64,000 nucleotides of DNA, taken from NCBI GenBank assembly GCA_916700875.1, contig CAKAKS010000022.1, positions 11,368,013 through 11,432,012 on the forward strand, given 5' to 3'. Shown here in pieces: positions 1 through 10,265 of the stretch. Every line of letters starts with the position of its first letter. The first letter of the stretch is position 1. The translations under genes were made by a program, and so were the position numbers. The notes beneath the pieces were generated by a model. It was not told the origin of the DNA and ran no database searches. It was given only the letters and a program-made list of their open reading frames with translations. The DNA comes from Sebastes aleutianus (taxonomy: Eukaryota > Chordata > Actinopteri > Perciformes > Sebastidae).

Positions 1-793
1 GTGTGCACTTGTTATTTATTGTTTAAAACACCATTGTTGCCCAACTGTGGAATAAAAAGAGATTCAAGTTCCCAGAATAAATTCTGAGAAGCATTTTTAT
101 ATTTATGCAGTAGTGCTATTTATCTGATCAAATTAAATCGGGTGTTTCTTTGTTTGTTGTGTGAACTAAGTCAAATTGAGAATGAATGAACTTCCATTTA
201 TGTTGATTTTTTTTGGTTGGATGACTAAGAAAAACTTGAGTTGTACTTAAGCAAGGGAACCTTTTATGTAAAGCATTTAATTTGCCAAACTTGGGAGAGA
301 AGGCAGAATATTTTGGTTAAGACCAAGCAGTAAAATATCCTGTAATTTTGTAATTAAATGAAATGTTTGACCACTGCAACTGTATTTTTGGTGTCTTGTA
401 GACCCATGAGGGTTGGGCACTTTGTGTGCATGACACCGAAAATGAAGAAATCAATCAATCGAACTCTAAATTTAATCAAATTTGGAGATCAGTACAAATA
501 TCCAGCTCTATAAATCATTGTAAGTTAAATATTTTTGGGTTTTAGACTGTTGGTCTGACCAAACAAACAATTTAAAGATGTCTGGACTCTGGGAAAGATA
601 AATGTGACAAGCATTTTTACTGTTTTCTGATGTTTTATTGACTAAATAATTAGACATTAATCGCTAAAAGTAATAAGAAAAATAACGGTGATCTTTAGTT
701 ACACCAATACATGTAAGTACCTTAAGGTGTTTCGGGAAAGTGCCTTAAAAGTACAGTTTTTCAACCAGTGACTCCCTGTTTTCTTTTTCGTAG
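1..793. other. Non-coding DNA upstream of the zinc-finger gene
   Basis: No coding exon was recognised here. An AATAAA occurs at 51-56 but I see no gene ending before it, so it could be the 3' end of a gene outside the window or chance. The sequence is AT-rich, and the stretch just before 794 (ending in TTTTTCGTAG) reads as a splice acceptor. The zinc-finger gene therefore probably has a 5' exon in or before this stretch that I cannot place. Confidence 0.4.
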
Positions 794-825
794 ATGGCCC
801 TTCATCCACCATTGGTAGCTGCATC

Positions 826-3800
826 ATGTCTGCTTTATCTATCCCTCCTTCGCAAAAGACAAACATCTCTGTTGGACTGGAATCAATCCACAACTATGCT
901 AACGTGCTGAACCCAGTTACTTTTGTCGGAACAGACCAGTACAGCGTTGTTGCCGTCTACACCGAAGTGGAAGTCGGAGCGTCTGAAGTAGATGAAGAAA
1001 TGATCGAGTCAGCTGAAGTGCAAGTTCAAACTGATTTCTATGAAGAGGAGATAGTGGCTGCCGGCGGTGAGGAGGCGACCAGCTTGAGGGCAGAAGAGAC
1101 AAGTGAAACTGTGGATGTTGCCAAAGCTCTGGAGACTCTGACCAAAACTTTTGCACTAAGGAAGGAGAGCCTTGGTCAGGATGTACTGTCAGGAAAGAGT
1201 AATGATTCATCACTTAATGATGAGCTTGGGTCTGCAAATGCAACAGATGAAGGAAAAACACACGAGGGACATGAAACAAGTGACCAAACTGAGGAGAAAA
1301 GAGAAAATGTTGAAGAGGTGAATGAGGATTTCAGTTTGAACTCTTGCACAGACTTGAAGGATGACCATGAATCCTTTTCTGTCCATGAAGACATGACAGA
1401 CGTCCCCAGTGAGGATCCAGTCTCTGAAACACAACAGTCTCCCAGTTCAGCTGCACAACGATCCACTTGTCTACAAGTGAAGACCTCGCCCAGTCGGCAG
1501 GAGACGTGTGAAATCCAGATGTCATCCAGAGAAAGTGGAGAAGAACCAAAAATGTACAAAAAATATTTATACTGTAATTTCTTTCATCTTTTGAGATACT
1601 ATTTTTATACATCAACATCACCTATTCGATCAGCTTTATTTATTTTTACACATTGTTATTAGCAGGGGATTTTACTTAACATAATAACAGTAACAAAAAC
1701 AGTCTGGGAAATGCATCTATGATCGTATTTCTCATTATTCATGCCCTCCTGTTGGTGAATTAATTTGTTTTGCTGTTTTGAGTCTTGAATGATGTCAATT
1801 TTTATCATTTTTGCTTTGTTTTTGTGCTTTTTTTGGTCTCAAAATATGTGTCAGTTTTCCATTAAGCAGATTTCTTTAAAGGAATTAGTTGACATTTTGG
1901 GAAATTAATTAATTAGACGGAAAAAAATCAATACCACTCTCATGTCTGTACGCTAAATCTGAAGCTACAGCCAGCAGCCGGCTTCATATTTACCATACAG
2001 ACAGGAGAACAGTGTCAATCTTTCCATCTAACTCTCAGCAAGAAGGCAAATAAGTGTATTTCCCAAAATATCACACTACTACTTTAATATTTTTTTTTTA
2101 CTTTCTAATGATGGGATTATAACCAAAGCTATCGCTTCCTGTTACTGTTTCTTCAGATAAATTACCGGGAATTAATTTCCAAGTATTTGCTGCAGCACTT
2201 AACATACTATTTCCCAGAATGCAGTTATTTCCTGACATACAATTGTTCCCAAAAATATGATTGATGTACATTTTTATTTCACCAGGTGCAAAGCTGATGT
2301 ATCAGTGGCCCCCTCTGTTATAGCCATCAAAGGAATCAACAAAGGTAATATTGTGATATGAAAACGAGAAACATCTTGGACCTTTTTAAAAAAAATCCAC
2401 TTATTTTACTCGCACTTATGTCTTTTTTTTTTATTTGCAGGTGATTTGGACGAGATGACATCCATCATCTTCACCTGCTCACAGTGTCCCTTCCACAGCT
2501 CAGAGGAAAACAGCCCTTCTCACTTCCACATGCAGAGTGTTCGCACTGAAGTATACAGGACTCTCTCAGGAGCCAAATATACACCGTCGCCTTCCAGCAC
2601 AGATGAAATATTTACATCCATTAAACTTTTCCCCAAAGGAAAAACAGAGGAGAGAAAAACAGAACAATCTGACGATCAAAGCGAAGTGTCTCAGTCCCAA
2701 AGCAGACAGAAAGCCCTCACGTGTGAAACGTGCGGCAAGACGTTCACCCGGTCGTCAGACGTGAGGAGACACCAGCTCACGCACACCGGCGAGAGACCAT
2801 TTCATTGCTCGCAGTGTGACCGAACCTTCCAGCACTCGTGGGATCTGGCCAAACACGAGAGCAAACACCACGGCGTGGCCATTTCATTCTCCTGCGAGCT
2901 GTGCGGGAGCTCCTTCGCTAACCTCCGCGCACTGACCGTCCATCACAAGAAGTCTCACTCGCAGGACAGCCAGCTCCCCGAGATCTGCTCCATCTGCAGC
3001 CACAGCTTCTCCACTTCCTCCGAGCTGCTCGAGCACAGGAAGTCTCACGTCTCCGCTAAACGCTACATCTGCCGGCAGTGCGGCGAAGGCTTCGACTCCT
3101 TGCTCGCTCGCTCCCAGCATCGGCAGATGCACCAAGTGAAGAGTCAGTTCAAGTGTCCGCATTGTGACAAAACGTACACTCGGAGATCTGATGTAAAGAG
3201 GCATCTATCCACACACACTGGGGAGCGACCGTACCAGTGTAGCCAGTGCAGCAAACGCTTCTCGCTCCGCTTTATGTTCATGAAACACCTCCGTGTTCAC
3301 ACAGGGGAGCGGCCTTTCCAGTGCTCCCACTGCCCCAAGAGGTTCACGCTGGTGTCTGTGCTGGCCAGACACGAGAGGATGCACACCGGGGAGAAACCTT
3401 TCCTCTGCTCTCAGTGTGGGAAGGGCTTTTTATCGCAGGGAGAGCTTTCCAAACATCACAGGTCACACGTGGACGACAGGCCCTACTCCTGCCCTCAGTG
3501 TGAGAAACGTTTCAAGAGCAAGAAAACCCAGCAGGAACACATCGTCTCCCACACCGGCGCCCGCCCGTACCCCTGCACCTACTGCGGGAAGGGCTTCACC
3601 AAACCGTACGCACTGACCAGGCACAACCTCATCCACACAGGAGAGAGGCCGTTCCCCTGCGGACACTGCGAGAAGACGTTCCTCACCCTCAGCGAGGCTC
3701 AGCTGCACCAGCGTATTCACACGGGGGAGAGGCCGTACCACTGCGACGTCTGCGAGCTCAAGTTCAAGAGCTCGTCGGAGCTGGCGCGACACAAGCGGAG

Positions 3801-3987
3801 CCATTCGGGGTTGAAGCCGCTGAAGCCGTTCTGCGAGCAGTGCGTGAAAACATTCCCGTCCAAGGCCAAGCTTAAGAAACACATGGAGAAACACAAGGAG
3901 GAGGGAGAAACAGCAAAGTCTGTGGACTCTATACAGCCTGATGAATCAAATCAAGAAATGAATAATGAAGACAATCTCAGTGGTTAA
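826..3987 (+). CDS. C2H2 zinc-finger protein, 14 fingers, three coding exons
   Basis: Likely a nuclear DNA-binding regulator; the orthologue is not recognised. Coding exons are 826-1553, 2286-2344 and 2441-3987. Junction phases agree (2, then 1) and the total is 2,334 nt, or 777 aa. The exon containing the start follows an acceptor ending at 793, so ATG 826 may not be the true start: the frame is open back to 794. The first donor (after 1553, GTACAA) is weak; GT at 1521 keeps the same phase and is an alternative. Residues 1-243 are rich in Glu, Asp, Ser and Thr, without a KRAB, BTB or SCAN domain that I can see. A degenerate finger (CSQC...HFH) opens exon 3. Fourteen fingers run from about residue 355 to 754, many joined by HTGERP-type linkers (fingers 1-2, 6-9, 10-13). 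Fingers 2-5 have atypical linkers, suggesting two binding blocks. A short acidic tail follows. Confidence 0.85.
1875..2090. repeat. Fragment of the same percomorph repeat inside zinc-finger intron 1
   Basis: Shares 'GACATTTTGGGAAAT', 'ACCACTCTCATGTCTGTACG' and 'AAGCTACAGCCAGCAGCCGG' with the abundant fish family. It lies entirely within the intron 1554-2285. Confidence 0.55.
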
Positions 3988-4406
3988 ATCAGTAGAATTG
4001 TGAAAATGTATGCTTGAGTTTGGATATTTATTTATCAAATTTAACAAGTTCTAATCAGGAGAGAAACATGTCTTGACTGTACCGACTTTATTATCAAGTG
4101 TGGACAAGGAGTGTTTGGTACTGTTGCATCCTTCAACCTTTGAGTAATATTCTGACAGATCATTTTGACATATCAGTGTTTTATACGTGCAGCTCTCCTC
4201 TCTCATCTCCACTTTGCTTTCAAGTTTGCAACACGGAAGTTACAATGATGTTTGTTTGAAATGGAAGTCACAGGTGAACAAAATTGTTCATTAAATAATT
4301 TTTTTTCATTCCATACATTGTCTGTTTGATTTTCTGTATACTATGTTATTGTGTGTCCGTGGGGTGCATAGATTCAGTTTCAGATTTAAATCACAGTAAC
4401 TAATTT

Positions 4407-4412
4407 AATAAA
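4407..4412 (+). promoter_or_regulatory. Possible polyadenylation signal of the zinc-finger gene
   Basis: AATAAA lies about 420 nt after the zinc-finger stop codon and runs into an A-tract. It is the first perfect hexamer I noticed downstream, so it is a reasonable but unproven 3' end. Confidence 0.35.
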
Positions 4413-4681
4413 AAAAAAAAAGGTGAAAATCAATATTATTATCAAGCCCAATTTACAACTCCAAATAGTTCTTAAGTTTCCTGGTTTTATTGGCTGTATA
4501 ATGGAGAACACATGGATATTGTGATCTACACTAGACAGGGCACTGGTGGTAGGCCATAAAACTGAAGCTTGTATAATATCCAATGCCATGCAATAAAACA
4601 TAGTTTTATGAAGTGTATAATGTTCTGTTGTTGCTGACGACATTGTTTCTGAAGTGTTTGTAGTGCATTATATTTTAGGTC

Positions 4682-5203
4682 AATGGTTCTCAACCTGAGG
4701 TCACGCCCCACCAATGGGTCACTGGATGATTAACAAGGATAGAAAACCAGAAAAATACAGTTATGCTGCACAAAATTTTATTTTTCTAATGTGCAATTCT
4801 TGTTTTTTTTCCCCCTCTAGCACCACCATGAGGTTGACAGTTTTGCTTTTGAGTGAAAAGTCTCAACAGCAACTGAATGGATTGCCATGATTTGGTGCAG
4901 ACATTCATGTCAGTACTCCTCAGGATGAACTGTAATAATGCTCCCTCCAGCACCATCATCAGGTAAAACTTTTAATTTGTACAATACTTTGGTTTATGTC
5001 TATAGATACCTGTAGACTCCGTCTTGTTTTTATCACTTCAGGCCTGTAAAAAATGATAAAACATGACAAATTAAGAAGGAATAATTACTCTTTGGTGGAA
5101 CTGCTTACAACATTTTAACATAATGTCCCTGTAACAAGGGGTTGCAAGTAGACATGGCTTTGTTTAATGGGTCACAAGCCAGAAAAGGTTGGGGAACTCT
5201 GCT
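4682..5203. repeat. MITE-like element with hAT-type ends
   Basis: The left end reads AATGGTTCTCAACCT and the right end AGGTTGGGGAACTCT, which are imperfect inverted repeats about 500 bp apart. 'GGTTCTCAACCTG' ends are typical of non-autonomous hAT-type elements in vertebrates. There is no transposase coding. Related left ends occur near 21907 (GGTTCCCAACCTGGGG) and 45412. Confidence 0.5.
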
Positions 5204-6394
5204 TTAAGGTGTTCCCTAGATGTTGATTTTATTGTGTCTGTTTCAAAAGGGCAACCCTGCAGCCACCAAAACAAAGGAGTGGTTTCCCCACACCTCTTCT
5301 CCGCCCGGCTGTATTTTCAAGGAGCTGCCTTTGAAATCTCATCCTGCATGTGTCAGGTGATGTATTCCCTTCATTTCTGCCCCAGAGTGCACATAAAACC
5401 CGGTGAGCCGATGGTTATAAAGCAAAGATTAATTATAAACATCATAAACATAACCTCATTTCCTCTACACCTCTGACTGTCTGTGGTAAAATCCCTCTGT
5501 CTTCACCCTAGCTCGCTCTTCACTTAGGCTACTGGGTGGAGAACAGGCTCCTGTAATCTGCCTGTGTAGGCTGGCAAACACTTAAGAAATCCATATAGCT
5601 GTTGTGGCCGGTCACACCTCATTTTTGTGATTTTTTTAAATCCAGGAAATATATGTTGTAAGGCTGTATGTACAGTATGTATACAGTATGAGACTATTGC
5701 AGTTCTGCACACCCTTCCTCTTCCTCAGCCAGTCTATCTGACTTTCCCCCTCTCTGTCTCCATGTCACTATCATGCCAGTCCTTATAAAAAGAGCCATAT
5801 GAATGAGTTTAATTAACTGAGAGGCTTTAATTAGCTCTGATATGGGGGGGAGGGTTGATGGGAGGGAAGCCGATGCCGAGCAGGAATCACCAGTATTAAA
5901 CTGGCTGCATCATTTAACAGGGGACAAACAAAGAGCAGTCTAAAGGGGTGGAGGAAAATCTATTTTTAGCATCGCGTATATTTCTAAATTTATTTTAAAT
6001 TAGTGACAAGAAGAGCATTGCTGCAAGACAATCCACAATACAGTACCTAGAGTTAGCATGATGTGAAACAAAATGGTAAATATGAATTGAAGTCCATTTC
6101 TTGGGTCATGATTCCACTTCACATTTTATTTGAGTGATACCACAGTGATTAAAAAACTGTTTTTGAAGGGCAAAAATCCACTAATTTATGCTTTCTTGCT
6201 TCTTTGTAAGTTGCCTGCACTGCAGTATTGCTATTAATAATTAAAGACTTTTCATAAAATGCTTCAAAAGATCATGCTAATTTGTGTAATGCAGTTCTGT
6301 AGTGAGCATTTAGTGTGCAGTCAAGATTTTAGACTACATAATTTAGGGTTTGCATGTCTTTATATAGTAATAAAAAAGGTCCATAATTTAAAAA
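5204..6394. other. Intergenic DNA with a possible conserved non-coding patch
   Basis: No exon was recognised. The stretch 5770-5960 is non-repetitive by eye and has several TTAATTA/TTAATTAG homeodomain-type cores between GC-richer blocks, which is how many fish enhancers look. Conservation cannot be judged from one sequence. Confidence 0.25.
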
Positions 6395-6720
6395 AGAAGT
6401 TTGGTAACACTTTATAATAACCATCATTTATAAATGGTAAATTGATAGTTAATTAATAGTTATTTTACTGTTAACAAATAAATTATATTTAATAATGTTT
6501 ACTAATTATTAATAATACTATAATTTATGTTATTTTACCATTAGTTTGTATAGTATAAATAATTATTATAAATTATATATATATATAACATTAACATTAC
6601 CTTATGATTACATTAGTACACTATTTATTGACAGTTTATTGTTGCACACATAACATATAAGATTTAATATACTATATTAAGTATTTGTTAATAATTACCA
6701 AATGATTTGTAGACGTTTAA
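6395..6720. repeat. AT-rich dispersed repeat (TTGGTAACACTTTATAATAA type)
   Basis: It begins with the motif GGTAACACTTTATAATAACC, which heads a repeat common in teleost genomes. The rest is very AT-rich with TAATTATTAATAA tracts. No coding potential. Confidence 0.45.
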
Positions 6721-6866
6721 GAAATCGTATGTAATGTACAGTAATTGACTTTTAAAATAGACGTCACACATAAAACGTCGTTGACTGACATTGTTGGGCT
6801 ACTAGCTTGTATTTTCATTTGTCACTATAAAAGTTAAACATGAGCAAAGTTTTTACATATTACAAA

Positions 6867-6867
<1 letters not shown>

Positions 6868-6915
<48 letters not shown>
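6868..6915. repeat. (CA)n microsatellite
   Basis: About 24 uninterrupted CA units, roughly 490 bp upstream of the tetraspanin start codon. Confidence 0.97.
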
Positions 6916-6917
<2 letters not shown>

Positions 6918-7405
6918 TATAGACGGAAGACGAGTTTTTCCACAGTTTATTAATTCCACAAATGGATCATAGTAAAACTCAAAGGGATGTCTCCTCCACA
7001 CCGAGAGAGGGTGTGCATGGGAGGATTTCAGGTCCTTCCCACTGCAATCACCTCTCGCCTTGACCAGAGCGAGGTGCAGCAGTGAGCAGCCAGATGTCTG
7101 AATGTGACCATCAGCGGAGGAATTTGAAGAGCCGGTGACCATGCAGGTGGAAAGAACGCCCGAAATAAACGAATAAATACGGTGGAGACAAGGAGGCTGC
7201 GGATGCAGATAACAGCACGACGCGAACACCCATCGGTCTGATTTACAGTCCAGTCGGCGTTGGTGGTGTTGATGGCGGATTAATGAGCAGTCATAAAGAA
7301 GTCGGGGGATTGTGTGTTGCAGGAGAACAAGAGTGATAGAGGAAGGAAGAGAGAGGAAGGTGTTTAAGAGAGAGAGTGGGGGTACATAAAACCGGAGCCG
7401 TGATC

Positions 7406-8494
7406 ATGAGCTCTGCATTGCCTTACGACTCGCTGTCCGCTCGGCCGAGTCCCAGCAGACAAGCTCTGGACTGGGAACGCCAGCAGCTGGCTGTGCGACG
7501 ACTTTCCTCTCCGCGGGGTCTCGACCTGCTCACTCCACCTCCTCTTCCTCGTCGACCCTCCGCGATCCCCGGCTACCTGCTGTCACCCTACCAAGAGCAG
7601 GAAGAGCAGCTGCACGAGCAGCAGCAGCGACTATCCTTGTCCGTGTGCTCAGAGGCCTCCCTGGCGCCCCCTGCACCTCCACCTGTGGGCGCTGCCCCAC
7701 CCTGCTGCCGCCCAGTGGGAGTCATGCACCTGCTGCGCCTGGGTCTCCTGGCCTTCAGCTGCCTCTTCTGGGCAGCCGGCTTGGCCATCTTCACCCTGGG
7801 TGTGTGGGCGCAGATTTCACTGGCAGACTACATGCTGCTGTCTGCCAATCGCTACCCCAACGCTCCGATCATCCTTCTGGCCACAGGTGCAGCCGTCACC
7901 GCCTGGGGCTTCCTGGGTTGTCTAGGGGTGGCTGCAAACCTGCCCAGCGTGCTCAGGGCTTACGGGTTCTTTCAACTTGCTGCACTCATAGCCGGTTTGG
8001 CGGCTGGACTCTCAGGTCTCTTCTATCGCGAAGACATTGCCGGAGGATTTCGCAGCGGCCTACAGCGTGCGGTGGCCGGCTACACCGAGGATGAAGGCCG
8101 TGCCGATGCATTAGACAGCCTGCAGAGGGCCCTGGAGTGTTGTGGAGCCGAGGGTTGGCGTGACTGGCTCTCTTCGGACTGGGCTATCCAACATATGACC
8201 TTCCTTCCCAACGAGAACGGCACTTCGGTATCCCTTCCGGACAGCTGCTGCGCGAGGCGAAAGGGCTGCAGGAATCGACCTCTTCTGTCGGATGATCTTG
8301 AAGGAGTAACCGCTGCAGGAATCCATCCACACGGCTGCTTCCGCAAAGTCTTCAGTTTGGTCAACGACAACGTCTTCCACATTGCCGCCACTGTGTTGGG
8401 ATTGGCATTCACCCAGATCGGAGGCATCGCCCTGGCTTGTCTGCTGGCAAACAAACTGGCACCAAGACAACATCGACGTGTGGTAGCACATTAA
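7406..8494 (+). CDS. Tetraspanin, TSPAN6/7-like, single exon with long N-terminal extension
   Basis: A four-pass membrane protein expected to organise tetraspanin microdomains at the plasma membrane or endosomes. The reading frame is uninterrupted for 362 aa from ATG 7406. Residues 1-107 are a Pro/Ser/Gln-rich cytoplasmic stretch. Membrane segments lie near 110-134, 154-176, 184-208 and 323-347. The large extracellular loop (about 209-322) has the diagnostic CCG (245-247), PDSCC (278-282), C288 and C311, giving six cysteines, plus an NGT glycosylation site at 271. Cys100-Cys101 are likely palmitoylation sites. Core similarity, including the TFLGVW-type end of TM1 and 'GLAFTQIGGI' in TM4, points to TSPAN6/7. 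Members of that family normally have several exons and a very short N-terminus, so this looks like an old retrogene that gained an N-terminal region. Met107 (ATG at 7724) would give a normal-length tetraspanin and is an alternative start. Confidence 0.85.
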   Translation: MSSALPYDSLSARPSPSRQALDWERQQLAVRRLSSPRGLDLLTPPPLPRRPSAIPGYLLSPYQEQEEQLHEQQQRLSLSVCSEASLAPPAPPPVGAAPPCCRPVGVMHLLRLGLLAFSCLFWAAGLAIFTLGVWAQISLADYMLLSANRYPNAPIILLATGAAVTAWGFLGCLGVAANLPSVLRAYGFFQLAALIAGLAAGLSGLFYREDIAGGFRSGLQRAVAGYTEDEGRADALDSLQRALECCGAEGWRDWLSSDWAIQHMTFLPNENGTSVSLPDSCCARRKGCRNRPLLSDDLEGVTAAGIHPHGCFRKVFSLVNDNVFHIAATVLGLAFTQIGGIALACLLANKLAPRQHRRVVAH

Positions 8495-9238
8495 TGGTCT
8501 GTTTTAGAAAAATAGGCAACCTACACCAAGGATTGACCAATTTGTAGATAGTTAGGATTGGGAATGAACTATGCCCTTAAAGAGTAATAGAGTTGCAAAG
8601 TGTTGGGAGTCCACGCATCCAGGTTTCTGAGATTAAAGGTCTTGTCAGGTGATCGGCAGTTGGAGGTCTTCCATGGCTTGGATGGGCATGAAAACTTTAT
8701 CCACAAAAAATCAGCAACTGCTTTATGAAATATATGGTTCTTTGACTGTGCCTGTGTGCAAAACGTTAAACGTTAAGAGAGAAATCAGCTACAACTACTG
8801 TTGAACATTTTGGTGAGAAACATTACAGAGCTTTACATTTTGTTTTGCGGACTTGGCTCACAGCAAGCTGAAGCTAAAGTTGACATTTTGTAGAAATCTG
8901 ATTGTGATAATTACGCAAATGATTAAAACTAATCGTCGTAACATAGTAATGTTGAATTATCCAAAAGACTCCTTTGTTTCTATGTTGAGCAACGTTAGTG
9001 GTAAAAGAAATACTTCAGGAACCAGCAACTCCTTACACTTTGCAACTCTTTTACACTGGTTTGCCTGGTTTTGTCTTATGCACAATTTATGAAAAGCTTC
9101 TTTGATTCTGTAAATCTCAAAAAGTAGATGACAGTACAATGAGACTTTGCCTCTCTGATTTTGTTTCAGAAATATTTAATTATCAGCATGGATTAATATG
9201 CTTCATTATATAGAATGTAAAAACGATTATTTAGGGTA
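8495..9238. other. 3' flank of the tetraspanin gene
   Basis: Probably holds the 3' UTR. I see no clear AATAAA with a downstream GU-rich element close to the stop. No other gene was recognised. Confidence 0.3.
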
Positions 9239-9239
9239 A

Positions 9240-9590
9240 TTATACGTCTTTGTTGAATACTCAGTTCTGATTGGTCAATTACGGCGTTCTATGGTCTGTT
9301 ATTTCTGTATAGCAGACCGTTGCTATGTATAACAGACCGTTGCTATGGGCACAGTTCTTATCTCGGACTCTAGCAGACCATTTTTGTGTCAAATTATTGA
9401 TTTCTTAAGTAAGTAGCCGTGTAATAAGCGGGATAATGTACAGCTAGCGGGCCATTGTTGTGAAATAAACCCCATCAGGGCAATACAAGACCCTTCCCTT
9501 CCTCCCTGCATCGCCCTGTCTGGGTTTCTTTCACAACAATGACCTGCTCGCTGTAGCCTACATTATCCCTTACTTAAACTACTCTCCTTT
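9240..9590 (+). repeat. Dispersed element with internal hairpin, copy 1
   Basis: It contains a repeated CAGACCGTTGCTATG (near 9317 and 9345). Next comes a hairpin whose arms read ATAATGTACAGC...CATTGTTGTGAAA and the reverse (GGGATAATGTA at about 9432 against TACATTATCCC at about 9560). A second copy, in the opposite orientation, is at 54835-55085. No coding capacity. Confidence 0.6.
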
Positions 9591-10029
9591 TGGTTGATCC
9601 TGGGATTTAGTACATCTCACCCCCGAATGCACAGGAATGTTCACCAGCAGTTTTCCACTTCGTCTGGCTGCGTTCAACAGATGTTCGCATCTGCATCATT
9701 TAGTTCTTCCATCACAAAGACTACACTGTGCTAGAATGGTGCTTTTTTAAAAAGAGCTTATTCAAATATTGCTGTGATATTTTGTGCTGTTCACATCTGA
9801 CAGGCTGTAATGTTGAGGTGTTTAGGTAAGACACACAAACTGTTTCTCCCATATGTCTCAGTGTTGCTAGAGTTTGTATATTCTGAAGCACAAAACTGTT
9901 TTAAATCGTTGAATATTGTGAAAACATCACCCATGTTGGCATGACCCAGATGCTGTGCAACCACACCTACTACTAGCATGAAACTTGCTCTTATTCAACA
10001 TCAAACTCAAGTTGACAATAAATAGCTCA

Positions 10030-10265
10030 ACATGTTTGGGAAATATCTTAATTTGCTTTCTAGCCGAGAGCTAGATGAAATGATACACTCTCGTAACTAT
10101 GACGCTGATGCAGCAGCTGGCCTGGCTAGTTGATATACTACATTTTATTCAATCTGTACAAGAAATGAAGTGCTAAATAAACAACATATAACATGTTAAT
10201 TAGTGAGTTTTAGAGGTGTTGGTAGGTGGATTCTGTTACCTGTTGGTATTTTCAGGAAAATTGCC
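10030..10265. repeat. Common percomorph interspersed repeat (GGGAAATA...GCCGAGAGCTAGATG)
   Basis: Contains TGGGAAATATCTTAATTTGC, a GCCGAGAGCTAGATGA motif, 'CAGCAGCTGGCCTGGCTAG' and 'AACATGTTAATTAGTGAG' in the order seen in a very abundant fish repeat. Other pieces of this family are at 1875-2090, 10790-10865, 16830-16875, 49490-49615 and 50175-50305. Confidence 0.5.

Noticed and set aside
2884..3204. Minus-strand open frame inside the zinc-finger exon (also 3463-3894)
   Set aside because: Shadow of GC-rich finger codons; the plus strand has unambiguous C2H2 fingers.
8080..8491. Minus-strand open frames across the tetraspanin
   Set aside because: Shadows of the tetraspanin codons, without domains.
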